The notes under the pieces were generated by a model. That model had not been told where the DNA came from. It saw nothing but the letters and a program-made list of their open reading frames with translations, and searched no databases. A stretch of DNA of 31,701 bases from an uncultured Campylobacter sp. (GTDB taxonomy: Bacteria; Campylobacterota; Campylobacteria; Campylobacterales; Campylobacteraceae): contig NZ_CALKTT010000001.1 of NCBI RefSeq assembly GCF_937997535.1, positions 1-31,701 on the forward strand, read 5' to 3'. The position numbers and the translations under genes were made by a program. Below are positions 22,710 to 30,979 of this stretch, one piece after another. Every line of letters begins with the position of its first letter. Positions within the stretch are counted from its first letter, which is position 1.

Positions 22710-23843
22710 TCAAATTCTTACTAAAATTTCCCTAACGTCTAAAAATATGCGCGAGAGCCCGTAAATTTGAACTTTGGCGGCTCTTATCTCGTCCGTGACG
22801 ATGATCGGCGAGAGCGAGCCCGCAGCGCACAGGGCGGCGCGAGTTTTATTTTGACGCGCGAGACTCGGCGGGTTTTTTAGCATTTCGGATACGCTTTTGA
22901 AATTTGATCTTGAAATTTCGTTAAATTTCGCCAGACTTAAAATTTTAATCTCGCCCTTGTCGCTGCAAAAAATTTCGCACTTCCGCTCTATGCTAAACTT
23001 CACGTTTTCGCGCGTAAAATGCGAGCCGAATAGCACAAACGAAGGCGCTACACGCCCGTCAAATTTAATCCATGCACGGAGCAGGCGGTAGTTTAAAAAC
23101 CGATCGCGCAGCACGCTAAATTTCACACCTTTTTTTTCGAGCGAGCAAAGCTTTTTGTAAAATTTCAATTTCTCCTCTACCGAAGCGGGCAAGATTTGCC
23201 GATCGATCGGCGACATTAGCTCGTAAATTTCGGCATCGCAGGCTAAATTTTGCTTCAAATCCGCCGTCAGACTTCCGCCCAAATTTCGTTCAGCCTTTCG
23301 TTGATCATTCCGCTGCGCCGCAAGCGCGTAGATGCAGCCGCAGTAGTTTTGATGATAGAGCGCGTCTTTTTTCGCGAGCGCAAACTGCTCGTTCGTGCCG
23401 CCGTTTTTACGAAAATCGGGCGCGATAAACTTCAGTCCGCAGCGCTCGCAGATGCGCTGTAGCGAGGCGCAAAGCTGAGAGTGCGATTTTTTGGGACTCA
23501 TTAAAAGAGTCGTGGTGATTTTACGCTCGCCCAAACTTAGCGCGAGCTCGGCTGTTTTTTGCATGCGAAAATCAAAGCAAAACTCGCAGCGCGCGCCCTT
23601 TTCGGGCTCATTTTCAAGCCCGCGCGCGCCGTCTAGCCAGCCCTGAAAATCATACTCGCCCGGGATAAATTTAATCCCTAAATTCTCGCAAACCCGCTTT
23701 GCGTCGTGCATTCTAAGAACGTATTCGCCGTAGGGGTGTATGTTGGGATCATAAAAATAGCCTATTAGCGGCTCTTGCGTGAGCTCTTTTAAGCGGCGCA
23801 AAAAATAATCGCAATCGACCGAGCAGCAGATGTGAACCAGCAA
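22710..23843 (-). CDS. queH: epoxyqueuosine reductase QueH (DUF208) with C-terminal extension
   Basis: QueH reduces epoxyqueuosine to queuosine in tRNA anticodons, the last step of queuosine synthesis, and replaces QueG. Its iron-sulfur ligands are visible: 'HICCSVDCDYF' at the very start, 'RCEFCFDFRM' (about residue 86) and 'YCGCIYA' (about 167). Other family phrases are 'YFYDPNIHPYGEYVLR' and 'TTTLLMSPKKSHSQLC'. The catalytic part occupies residues 1-175; residues 176-377 are an extension with no recognised motif. The start is TTG 23843 with AAAGGG upstream, forced because the conserved cysteines begin five codons later. It is divergent from the DUF748 gene; gene order next to fabZ matches the C. 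jejuni Cj0272 position. Confidence 0.88.
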   Translation of the reverse strand: MLVHICCSVDCDYFLRRLKELTQEPLIGYFYDPNIHPYGEYVLRMHDAKRVCENLGIKFIPGEYDFQGWLDGARGLENEPEKGARCEFCFDFRMQKTAELALSLGERKITTTLLMSPKKSHSQLCASLQRICERCGLKFIAPDFRKNGGTNEQFALAKKDALYHQNYCGCIYALAAQRNDQRKAERNLGGSLTADLKQNLACDAEIYELMSPIDRQILPASVEEKLKFYKKLCSLEKKGVKFSVLRDRFLNYRLLRAWIKFDGRVAPSFVLFGSHFTRENVKFSIERKCEIFCSDKGEIKILSLAKFNEISRSNFKSVSEMLKNPPSLARQNKTRAALCAAGSLSPIIVTDEIRAAKVQIYGLSRIFLDVREILVRI

Positions 23844-23872
23844 AATTTAACCCTTTGCACGAAATTTTTGGA

Positions 23873-23878
23873 TATAAT
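23873..23878 (+). promoter_or_regulatory. -10 element of the DUF748 gene promoter
   Basis: TATAAT within TTGGATATAATTTTACG. Initiation near 23885 would make a start upstream of this site impossible and leaves ATG 23897 or 23909 as choices. Confidence 0.55.
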
Positions 23879-23908
23879 TTTACGCTATCAAAATTAATGA
23901 GCGGAAAA

Positions 23909-26900
23909 ATGAAAAATTTTTTTATAAAACACTGGCGTAAGTTTGCTTGCGGCTTGGGCGGATTTGCGCTATTTTACGTGCTCGCGGGCTTTTTCGGCGT
24001 GCCACTTTTTATCGAAAAGGCGCTGCCTAAAATTTTAGAGGGCAGAGCGAGCTTTAGCGTGCAGGACGCCAAATTTAACCCCTTTACCTACGAGCTAAAC
24101 GTCACCAAGCCGGAGCTTAGCACTTTTAAGCCGCTATTTAGCGCCGATGAGATAAATTTAAAAATCGGTTTTTCAAAGCTTTTTAAAAAGACTCTCGCGG
24201 TAGAAATTTTGCACCTAAAATCGCCTAAATTTCACGTCGAGCGTGAGCAAAACGGTACTTTCAATTTCGAGCCGCTACTTTCGGAGCAAAAAAGCGAAAG
24301 CAAGGATGAAAACTCCAGCTTCAACATCACGCTGAATAATTTTAAGATCGAGCGCGGCTCTCTGGGCTACGTCGATAACTCCCTGAAAAGGCCGTTTTCG
24401 CTCATCTCGACCGAGCTAAATTATGAGATCAACGGACTAAATTTAAAGGACGAAACGATCGGCGAGCACGATTTAAGCGCCGTTTCGCGTACATACGACG
24501 CGCTAAGCTTCGATGGAGCCATTGACCTGGCGCCTCTTCGTCTGCACGGCAAGGTAGATATCTCGCGGCTGAAAATCGATCCGTTTTGGCTATCGTATCT
24601 CGATCCTAGCGGCGTGCGGTTTAAAAACGGCTTCCTTTCCGCTACTCTAAATTACCGATCGAGCCTCGATGAAAATATAAAATTTGCGCTTGAAAACTCA
24701 AAGCTCGAGCTGCAAAGTCTAGAAATTTTGCAAGATCAAAGCTTAATTTCGCTAGACTCGCTAAAAATCCCGAGCTTTGAGCTAAATACGGACATTTCGA
24801 ATGAAATTTCAGGCAAAGTGATGATTCCGCAAGTTCTAGTTTTGGGCGCAAAATACGATATGGGCGAAACCAAAATTTCCACGGGCTTTGAGGGAGCGCG
24901 AATTGCAGATTTTGCGCTGGATTTTAATAAAACGGGGGCAAACTTGCGGCTAAACTCCGCCGTAAAAAGCGTAGATCTAAACCGCTCAAGCTTTGCAAAT
25001 CCGCAAATTTCGGTCGTCTCAAACGATACTAAAATCACGGAAAATTTTTTGAAATTTAACGCCGAAGGTAACGATACGGCCCTTCATACGGGCTTTGGCG
25101 CCTTTAATATCGCGGACACGCAGATTACGCTAGCGCGCAGCGACAAAATTTCACTCGCCGCAACCGAGCTGGGCGCGTTTAGCTACGACAAAGAGGGCGC
25201 GCAAAACGGCGTAAGCCTGGAGTTCGCTAAAATTTCAAACTCCAAAATCGCAAACAAAAACGGAATTTTTAGCGGATTTGAAAGCTTCGGCGTGCAAGGG
25301 GTTAAATTTAACGTCGCGGATCTCGATCTGGGCGTGGATAAAATTTTGCTAAACGAGCCGTTTTTCAACTCGGAAGTGGACGTTAACGGCGCCAAAAGCA
25401 TAAACGATCTGGCGATTTTAAGCGCGATCTCTAAAAATCCTGCGAGCTCCAAAAAAACGGCGAGCGCGGGCGATACAAACCCGGCGGATGTAAACTCTAC
25501 GGCAAGCGGCGCAAATTCGGATTCTAAAAAGCCCGCCAAAAGCCCCGCTTTAAAATTTAAGATCGGCGAGGCCTCCGTAACCGGCGCAAAGGCTAAGATC
25601 GACGAGAGCTTTATCGTTAAAAACAACGTGCACGAGATCAAGGATTTCAGCGCCACGCTAAGCGGGCTAAGCTCGAATTTCGCCGAGCCTTTCGGTATCA
25701 AAGCAAGCCTTATCACGGGCGAGATCACCGCTAACGCGGACGGCAAGGCTAGTATCGCGCCGCTTAACGTAGGCGTGAACTTCAACCTAAATGCGCCGAA
25801 CTTGAGCGTTTTTAACAAATACGCCGCGGAATTTATCACGGGCTCCATCGCAGGCGAGCTCGCTACGCAAGGGCAGCTGAAGCTTTCAAACACATTCTCG
25901 CTCGAAGCAAAGCTATCGGGCAAGGGCTTGGCGCTAAGCTCGGGCAGGGATAAAATTTTCTCCCTTGCATCGCTAAATGTCGCGCAAATCGCGCTGAGCC
26001 CAAACTCTCTCACGCTAAATAAGATCGCTCTTGGCTCGCCCGCGGCAAATATCTCGCTAAATAAAGACAGGCGTTTAAATTTGCTCTCGCTGATAAAGCC
26101 CGCCGCGCAGGCAAAACAGACCGCAAAGCCCGCCCAAGCTGCGCCTAATAGATCCGCAAAAAACGGGGCAAACTTTGCGTGGAGCGTAAAAAACATCTCG
26201 CTTAGCGGCGGAAGTTTAAATTTCACTGATGAGAGTCTAGCAACACCCTTTAAACTGCGCATCAGCGATATGAAAGCAAGCATCAGCGAGATCAGCCCGA
26301 AGCGAGCGGCGGATATCAAGCTTAGCTCGCTCGTAAGCGGAAGCGGGCTAGCGAGCATCACGGTGCGCGCCTATCCGCTGGATTTTAAACGCAAAAGCGA
26401 TATAAACGTCGTTTTAAAGGAGATCCCGCTTGTGCCCGCATCGCCCTATACCGCCAAATATATCGGCAACGAAATCGCGGGCGGTAAGTTAAATTTAAAA
26501 CTCGCCTACAAAATCGACGATGGCAAGCTAAACGCAAGCAATGATCTAAATTTAGACCGCTTCGAGCTTGGCAAAGAGGTGCAGAGCAAGGATGCGCTGA
26601 GCCTTCCGATCGGTCTAGTGGTATCGATTCTAAAGGACAGCGACGATCAGATCGATATTAGCTTGCCTTTAAGCGGCACGCTAAGCGATCCGAAATTTAG
26701 CTACGGCGCGCTTGTTTGGGGCGCGATCAAAAAGCTACTATCGGACATCGTACTAAGTCCGTTTAGATTTATGGGAAAGATCGCGGGCGTAGATACGAAA
26801 AAGCTGGAAAGTATCGATTTTGAGGCGGCGAGCAGCGAAATTTTAATCAGCGAAAGCTCTAAAATCGATGATTTAGCCAAGGTCGCAAAAGCTAAGCCCG

Positions 26901-27271
26901 ATCTTAAGATCATTCTAAATTCTGCGTATAACGAAAAGCTCGATACTCACGAGTTTCAAAGGCGCTCGCTTCAAAACACGCTTACGCTGATGTCTAATAA
27001 GCAGGGGCTCTCCACGGATGAAGCTATAGCGGCGCTTAAGATCAAATACGGCATCAAAGCTAGCGGCGATGAGGCGATGGAGGAGCTGATAAGCGCGCAG
27101 AAATTTACCCGCTCCCGTCTTGATGAGTTAGCCCTTGCCAGAGCGGCCGCCGTGCAATCGGCACTCGTGCAGCGCGGCGTAAGCGCTTCTCGCATAGAGA
27201 TCAAAAAGCCGAGCGAAGCCGAGCTCAAACAAAACAACTTCATCCCGCTAAACCTGGGTCTTGAAAAATAG
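23909..27271 (+). CDS. DUF748 family AsmA-like envelope protein
   Basis: From ATG 23909 the product has 1120 residues: a basic start, one membrane helix ('FACGLGGFALFYVLAGFF', about residues 10-27) and a very long periplasmic beta-rich part. ATG 23897 is an alternative; an ATG-less extension further upstream is excluded by the promoter. Two copies of one phrase mark internal repetition: 'SLGYVDNSLKRPFSLIS' in the first quarter and 'SLNFTDESLATPFKLRIS' around residue 765. Linkers near residues 525-550 and 735-750 are rich in Ala, Ser, Lys and Pro. The final 150 residues ('SSEILISESSKIDDLAKVAK' onward) are an OmpA-like or DUF748 end domain. AsmA-clan proteins (TamB, YhdP) span the periplasm and take part in lipid transport or outer-membrane homeostasis; the same role here is inference. 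Confidence 0.82.
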   Translation: MKNFFIKHWRKFACGLGGFALFYVLAGFFGVPLFIEKALPKILEGRASFSVQDAKFNPFTYELNVTKPELSTFKPLFSADEINLKIGFSKLFKKTLAVEILHLKSPKFHVEREQNGTFNFEPLLSEQKSESKDENSSFNITLNNFKIERGSLGYVDNSLKRPFSLISTELNYEINGLNLKDETIGEHDLSAVSRTYDALSFDGAIDLAPLRLHGKVDISRLKIDPFWLSYLDPSGVRFKNGFLSATLNYRSSLDENIKFALENSKLELQSLEILQDQSLISLDSLKIPSFELNTDISNEISGKVMIPQVLVLGAKYDMGETKISTGFEGARIADFALDFNKTGANLRLNSAVKSVDLNRSSFANPQISVVSNDTKITENFLKFNAEGNDTALHTGFGAFNIADTQITLARSDKISLAATELGAFSYDKEGAQNGVSLEFAKISNSKIANKNGIFSGFESFGVQGVKFNVADLDLGVDKILLNEPFFNSEVDVNGAKSINDLAILSAISKNPASSKKTASAGDTNPADVNSTASGANSDSKKPAKSPALKFKIGEASVTGAKAKIDESFIVKNNVHEIKDFSATLSGLSSNFAEPFGIKASLITGEITANADGKASIAPLNVGVNFNLNAPNLSVFNKYAAEFITGSIAGELATQGQLKLSNTFSLEAKLSGKGLALSSGRDKIFSLASLNVAQIALSPNSLTLNKIALGSPAANISLNKDRRLNLLSLIKPAAQAKQTAKPAQAAPNRSAKNGANFAWSVKNISLSGGSLNFTDESLATPFKLRISDMKASISEISPKRAADIKLSSLVSGSGLASITVRAYPLDFKRKSDINVVLKEIPLVPASPYTAKYIGNEIAGGKLNLKLAYKIDDGKLNASNDLNLDRFELGKEVQSKDALSLPIGLVVSILKDSDDQIDISLPLSGTLSDPKFSYGALVWGAIKKLLSDIVLSPFRFMGKIAGVDTKKLESIDFEAASSEILISESSKIDDLAKVAKAKPDLKIILNSAYNEKLDTHEFQRRSLQNTLTLMSNKQGLSTDEAIAALKIKYGIKASGDEAMEELISAQKFTRSRLDELALARAAAVQSALVQRGVSASRIEIKKPSEAELKQNNFIPLNLGLEK

Positions 27272-27288
27272 CGTAAGCAAAATTTGGC

Positions 27289-27294
27289 TATACT
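27289..27294 (+). promoter_or_regulatory. -10 element of the dapB promoter
   Basis: TATACT, 18 nt after the DUF748 stop. Initiation near 27301 leaves a leader of about 20 nt carrying AAAGGATGAGCG before ATG 27322. Confidence 0.45.
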
Positions 27295-27321
27295 AAGCGG
27301 ACTGAATTTAAAGGATGAGCG

Positions 27322-28083
27322 ATGATAAATATAGGAATTCACGGCGGAAGCGGCAGAATGGGCACGATGATCTACGAATGCCTGAAAAATTTCGATCAGG
27401 CACGAGCAAGCGTGATCTACACGGTCGCTCCGCTTGATTATACGCCGAGCTGCGCCGCAAGCCGCAGCTACGACGAGCTTTTTAGCGGCTGCGACGTCGT
27501 GATAGACTTTACGATCCGAGACGGCGCAATAAGCTTAATGAAATTTGCGCTTTCGCATCCAAAGCCGCTTTGCATCGGCACGACGGCTCTAGGCGAGGAA
27601 GGCGAGCGGCTACTGCGCGAATGCAGCGCAAAAATGCCCGTGCTGCACGCTACGAATATGAGCCTGGGCGTCGCGGTGTTAAACAAACTCGTAGCGCTTG
27701 CCAGCAGGAGCTTGCGCGATTTTGACTGCGAAATTTTAGAGATGCACCACCGCCACAAAAAAGACGCCCCGAGCGGCACGGCGATGAGCCTTGCGGAAAG
27801 CGCCGCAAGCGCGCGCGGGCTAAACTTAAAAGACGTGCGCGTAAGCGGTCGCGACGGGCTCATCGGCGAGCGCGGCAAAGACGAGATCGCCGTGATGTCG
27901 CTGCGCGGCGGCGATATAGTCGGGCGCCACACCGTGGGATTTTACGGCGAGGGCGAGTTCGTCGAGCTAAGTCATACGGCCACTTCGCGCGCGACCTTTG
28001 CCAGAGGCGCGATAAAGGCCGCAGTATGGCTAGCGTCCCAAAATAGCGGGCTTTACGGTATCGACGACTGCTTAGGAATCTAG
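27322..28083 (+). CDS. dapB: 4-hydroxy-tetrahydrodipicolinate reductase
   Basis: DapB (253 residues) reduces hydroxy-tetrahydrodipicolinate with NAD(P)H on the way to lysine and meso-diaminopimelate for the cell wall. The nucleotide-binding turn is 'GIHGGSGRMGTMIYE' at the start, 'VIDFTIRDGAISLMKF' and 'IGTTALGEEG' follow, and the catalytic signature 'EMHHRHKKDAPSGTAMSLAE' lies near residue 150 with the catalytic His and Lys and the PSGTA substrate loop. AAAGGATG precedes the ATG. purF, its neighbour in C. jejuni, follows here after a gene remnant. The C-terminal end 'GLYGIDDCLGI' is typical of the Campylobacter enzyme. Confidence 0.96.
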   Translation: MINIGIHGGSGRMGTMIYECLKNFDQARASVIYTVAPLDYTPSCAASRSYDELFSGCDVVIDFTIRDGAISLMKFALSHPKPLCIGTTALGEEGERLLRECSAKMPVLHATNMSLGVAVLNKLVALASRSLRDFDCEILEMHHRHKKDAPSGTAMSLAESAASARGLNLKDVRVSGRDGLIGERGKDEIAVMSLRGGDIVGRHTVGFYGEGEFVELSHTATSRATFARGAIKAAVWLASQNSGLYGIDDCLGI

Positions 28084-28111
28084 GCTTTGCGGCTAAATTT
28101 AAGAGAATAAA

Positions 28112-28303
28112 ATGCCAACTAAAGATGAAATTTTAAATTTTTTGCGTGAGCTAAAGCCTGAGCTTGAAAGCTTTGGAATTTACAAAGTCGGACTATTCGG
28201 TAGCTACGCCAAAGGCGGAGCGAATATCGCCGAGATGTTTAAAATTTCAGCCGATCTATTTGATGAGGCGCCGACAAAATGCCGGACGGCGAGCCGTCAA
28301 TGA
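28112..28303 (+). pseudogene. truncated MNT-type nucleotidyltransferase
   Basis: The first 35 residues form the start of a minimal nucleotidyltransferase domain, ending 'YKVGLFGSYAKGGAN'. In intact members (MntA antitoxins and kin) the GSY-x-x-G motif is followed within about ten residues by the metal-binding Asp-x-Asp. Here the sequence goes on as 'IAEMFKISADLFDEAP' without it, and stops at TGA 28301-28303. No other frame restores the motif, so a deletion rather than a single frameshift is likely. MNT proteins usually pair with HEPN toxins; none is present. Even if translated (AAGAGAATAAAATG is a weak start), the 63-residue product cannot be catalytic. It lies between dapB and purF. Confidence 0.65.
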
Positions 28304-28355
28304 TAAAACAAAATATAGATAAATTTCTAAAAAATAAAATTTAAGAGGTTAGAAA

Positions 28356-29702
28356 ATGTGCGCAATCGTGGGAGTCATAAATTCCGAAGGTGCGGCTAAA
28401 ACCGCGTATTACGGGCTTTTTGCCATGCAGCACCGCGGCCAGGAGGCAAGCGGCATCAGCTCGAGCTTCAACCATCACATCAAAACGATCAAAGCCACGG
28501 GGCTCGTGACGGAGGTTTTTAGCCCCGCGAGTTTTGAAATTTTAAAAGGCAACATCGCGATCGGTCACAACCGCTACGGCACCGCGGGTGCAGATAGTCT
28601 AAAGGACGCACAGCCCGTTGCGGGCAACTACGCTCTTGGGGAGATCTCTATCGTTCATAACGGAAATTTGATCAACAAAGACGAAATTCGCCACAAGCTC
28701 GTAAGCGAGGGGGCGATTTTTCAGTCCGGCATGGACACCGAAAACATACTGCACCTCATCGCCCGTAGCAAGCAGGAGCATCTAAAAGACCGCATCGTCG
28801 AAGCTCTGAATCAGTGCGTGGGCGCGTACTCGCTTCTGATTTTAAGCCGCTCGAAGATGTTTGCCGTGCGCGATCGCTACGGCGTGCGTCCGCTCAGCAT
28901 CGGCAGGCTCAAAGACGGCGGCTACATCGTCGCGAGCGAAACCTGCGCGTTTGATCTCGTAGAAGCCGAGTTCGTCCGCGACGTGAAGCCCGGCGAGATG
29001 GTAATTTTCGAAGAGGGCAAGGATGAGTTCAGCTCGCTTGAAATTTTAAAAGCCGCGGAGGCTAGAATTTGCGCGTTTGAATACATCTACTTCGCGCGCC
29101 CCGACAGCGTCGTAGAGGGCAAAAACGTATATGAGGTCAGAAAAAAACTGGGCGCGGCGCTCGCGCGAAAATGTAAAGAGCTAAAAGCCGATTTCGTCGT
29201 GCCCGTGCCCGATAGCGGCGTGCCGGCGGCGCTTGGTTTCGCGCAAGAGAGCAAGCTGCCCTTCGAGATGGCGATCGTGCGCAACCACTACATCGGCCGT
29301 ACCTTCATCGAGCCGACGCAAGAGGTACGAAATTTAAAGGTCAAACTCAAGCTAAACCCGATCGGCGCGGCACTGCACGGCAAGAGCGTCGTCGTCGTGG
29401 ACGATAGCATCGTACGCGGCACTACGAGCAAAAAGATCGTCGAGCTTCTGCGCCATGCGGGCGCGGCGCACGTACATATGTGCATCGCAAGCCCGGAGCT
29501 TAAATATCCCGAGCGCTACGGCATCGACACGCCGAGCGTGCGCGAGCTGATCGCCGCAAATATGAGCACGGATGAAATTTGCAAATTTATAGGCGCCGAC
29601 AGCCTCACGTTCCTTAGCGTACCGGAGCTCGTAGAAGCGCTTGGGGGCGAGCGCAAATACTCGCTCGTAAGCTTCGACGGCGATTATTTTATCAAGGATT
29701 AG
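28356..29702 (+). CDS. purF: amidophosphoribosyltransferase (purine synthesis, first step)
   Basis: PurF (448 residues) makes 5-phosphoribosylamine from PRPP and glutamine. It begins 'MCAIVGVINSEGAAKTAYYG', so Cys2 becomes the N-terminal nucleophile after Met removal, with no propeptide. 'MQHRGQEASGIS', 'HNRYGTAG' and 'SGMDTENILHLIA' belong to the glutaminase domain; the PRPP loop is 'VVVVDDSIVRGTTSKKIVE' near residue 345. Two of the positions that hold the iron-sulfur cysteines in the B. subtilis type read otherwise here ('YPERYGIDT' and 'YSLVSFDGDYF'), so the enzyme probably lacks the cluster. AAGAGG lies before ATG 28356. It is followed 20 nt later by the DUF488 gene. Confidence 0.96.
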   Translation: MCAIVGVINSEGAAKTAYYGLFAMQHRGQEASGISSSFNHHIKTIKATGLVTEVFSPASFEILKGNIAIGHNRYGTAGADSLKDAQPVAGNYALGEISIVHNGNLINKDEIRHKLVSEGAIFQSGMDTENILHLIARSKQEHLKDRIVEALNQCVGAYSLLILSRSKMFAVRDRYGVRPLSIGRLKDGGYIVASETCAFDLVEAEFVRDVKPGEMVIFEEGKDEFSSLEILKAAEARICAFEYIYFARPDSVVEGKNVYEVRKKLGAALARKCKELKADFVVPVPDSGVPAALGFAQESKLPFEMAIVRNHYIGRTFIEPTQEVRNLKVKLKLNPIGAALHGKSVVVVDDSIVRGTTSKKIVELLRHAGAAHVHMCIASPELKYPERYGIDTPSVRELIAANMSTDEICKFIGADSLTFLSVPELVEALGGERKYSLVSFDGDYFIKD

Positions 29703-29722
29703 CAAATTTAAAGGAGCAAACT

Positions 29723-30079
29723 ATGACAAAATTTAAAATTAAGCGCGTCTATGAGAGCGCGGAGAAAGAGGATGGATTTCGCGTACTATGTGACAGACTT
29801 TGGCCGCGCGGCATAAAAAAAGACGCGCTGGAGCTTGATATGTGGGCGAAAGATATAACGCCTAGCACCGAAATACGTAAGCTTTTCGCGCATAAGCCTG
29901 AGAATTTCGCCAATTTTAAGGAGCTTTACCTGGCTGAGCTTGAGCAAAATCCCGCTGTGGCGGAGTTTTTAAAAAAGGTTAAAAACGAGCCGGTCGTCAC
30001 GCTGCTATATGCCGCAAAGGACGAGCACTGCAACCACGCGATGATTCTGCGTGATTTTCTGCAAAGCAAGGTGCGCTGA
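29723..30079 (+). CDS. DUF488 family protein (YeaO-like)
   Basis: The 118-residue cytosolic protein has the DUF488 signature: 'KIKRVYESAEKEDGFRVLCD', 'RLWPRGIKKDALELDMWAKD', 'PSTEIRKLFAHKPE' and, near the end, 'VTLLYAAKDEHCNHAMILRD'. The length is normal for the family. No enzymatic activity is firmly known to me; the conserved Asp-Arg-Leu-Trp-Pro-Arg-Gly and Lys-Asp-x-x-x-Asn-x-Ala motifs suggest a small-molecule or nucleic-acid binding site. AAAGGAG precedes ATG 29723, and the gap to purF is 20 nt, so it is likely the last gene of the purF unit. A hairpin follows the stop at once. Confidence 0.88.
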   Translation: MTKFKIKRVYESAEKEDGFRVLCDRLWPRGIKKDALELDMWAKDITPSTEIRKLFAHKPENFANFKELYLAELEQNPAVAEFLKKVKNEPVVTLLYAAKDEHCNHAMILRDFLQSKVR

Positions 30080-30553
30080 AATTTTGCGCTCAAAGCGCAC
30101 CGCTCGCCATAATTTTAAAGCAAATGTAAAACCGCCTCACTCGCCAATCCACTAGTAAAACCAATGTGCGAGGCATAGAATTCAGCGAACAGGCGTAAGC
30201 GGAGCGCTCTTAAAGCCTTGCCAGACGCGATTTGAGATAAATTTTCTATCCGGATGTAACTTCGCAGGTGCGCATAAAACAAACGCTAAATTTTGCGTCA
30301 GAGCTCTAAAAAACGCAGAATTTTATAAAAAGCGAATAAAATTTCAAGGAAAATAACTCGATTTAATATATGCAAATTTAGAATTTCATCTATTTTTTAA
30401 CGCTATTTTTCATAATGCAAGCTAGGAATTTAAAAAGTGGGCTTAATATAAATTCGCAACAAATCAAATTAATTTCTTACACGCAGCATTTTTAAATTTC
30501 ATTTAAGAATTTGCCGCTAATATTCGCCCATATTTTTTTAGAAGGAGCCAAAA
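30080..30553. other. gene-free leader region of the mop gene
   Basis: About 470 nt without a convincing open frame. The left third is G/C-richer, with the hairpin above; the right two thirds are A/T-rich with several weak -10-like words (TAATAT and TATAAA around 30445-30460, TAATAT near 30519). I see no ModE-type palindrome and no sequence I could defend as a molybdenum-cofactor riboswitch. Confidence 0.45.
30085..30099 (+). terminator. hairpin after the DUF488 gene
   Basis: TGCGCT (30085-30090) and AGCGCA (30094-30099) make a perfect 6-bp stem with a 3-nt loop, 5 nt after the stop. The right arm can instead pair, over 8 bp, with GGTGCGCT (30070-30077) in the end of the gene. No T-run follows closely, so termination may be partial. 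Confidence 0.4.
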
Positions 30554-30979
30554 ATGGCAATCAGTGCAAGGAATCAACTTAACGTTGTGATCACAGAGGT
30601 AAAAACAGGTGCGGTAAACTCGCTAATCGTAGGCAAAACTAAGGGCGGCGACGTGCTAAAAGCGACCGTTACGACCGATTCCGAAAAAGGTCTAGATCTA
30701 AAAGCGGGCAAAGAGGCGGTATTTTTATTCAAAGCCCCAAGCGTCATCATCTCCAAAGGCGAGAACGATCTACGCTTAAGCGCGACCAACCAGATAAAGG
30801 GCAAAATCACCGCCGTTAAAGAGGGTGCGGTAAATGCCGAGATCAGCGTCAGAAGCGCCGGCGGCGAGAATTTAAGCGCAACCGTCACAAACGAATCGGT
30901 TAAGAATTTAGCGCTTAAAAAAGATGATGAAGTAACCGCAATCATCAAATCTACTCAAATCATCGTCGGCGTAAAATAA
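30554..30979 (+). CDS. mop: molybdate-binding di-Mop (molbindin) protein
   Basis: The 141-residue cytosolic protein consists of two tandem Mop/TOBE domains. The first half has 'NQLNVVITEVKTGAVNSLI' and the second 'NQIKGKITAVKEGAVNAEI', each followed by a Thr-Val-Thr strand ('KATVTTDSEKG', 'SATVTNESVKN') and an ending beta pair. This is the ModG-type arrangement; such proteins store or buffer molybdate (or tungstate) as ring-like trimers. AGAAGGAG lies before ATG 30554. Molybdate supply matters to campylobacters for formate dehydrogenase, nitrate and sulfoxide reductases. No modABC transporter genes are present in the window. Confidence 0.9.
   Translation: MAISARNQLNVVITEVKTGAVNSLIVGKTKGGDVLKATVTTDSEKGLDLKAGKEAVFLFKAPSVIISKGENDLRLSATNQIKGKITAVKEGAVNAEISVRSAGGENLSATVTNESVKNLALKKDDEVTAIIKSTQIIVGVK

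Noticed and set aside
23855..23908. Longer start for the DUF748 protein
   Set aside because: A -10 element lies inside the extension, and the membrane anchor typical of the family starts right after ATG 23909.
25183..26361. Long minus-strand open frame (392 codons) opposite the DUF748 gene
   Set aside because: It is antisense to a convincing protein, has a Leu/Ser/Ala-heavy composition expected from the complement of the sense codons, and shows no motif.
30400..30553. Possible molybdenum-cofactor riboswitch before mop
   Set aside because: I could not find the conserved paired elements; the region is plain A/T-rich sequence.
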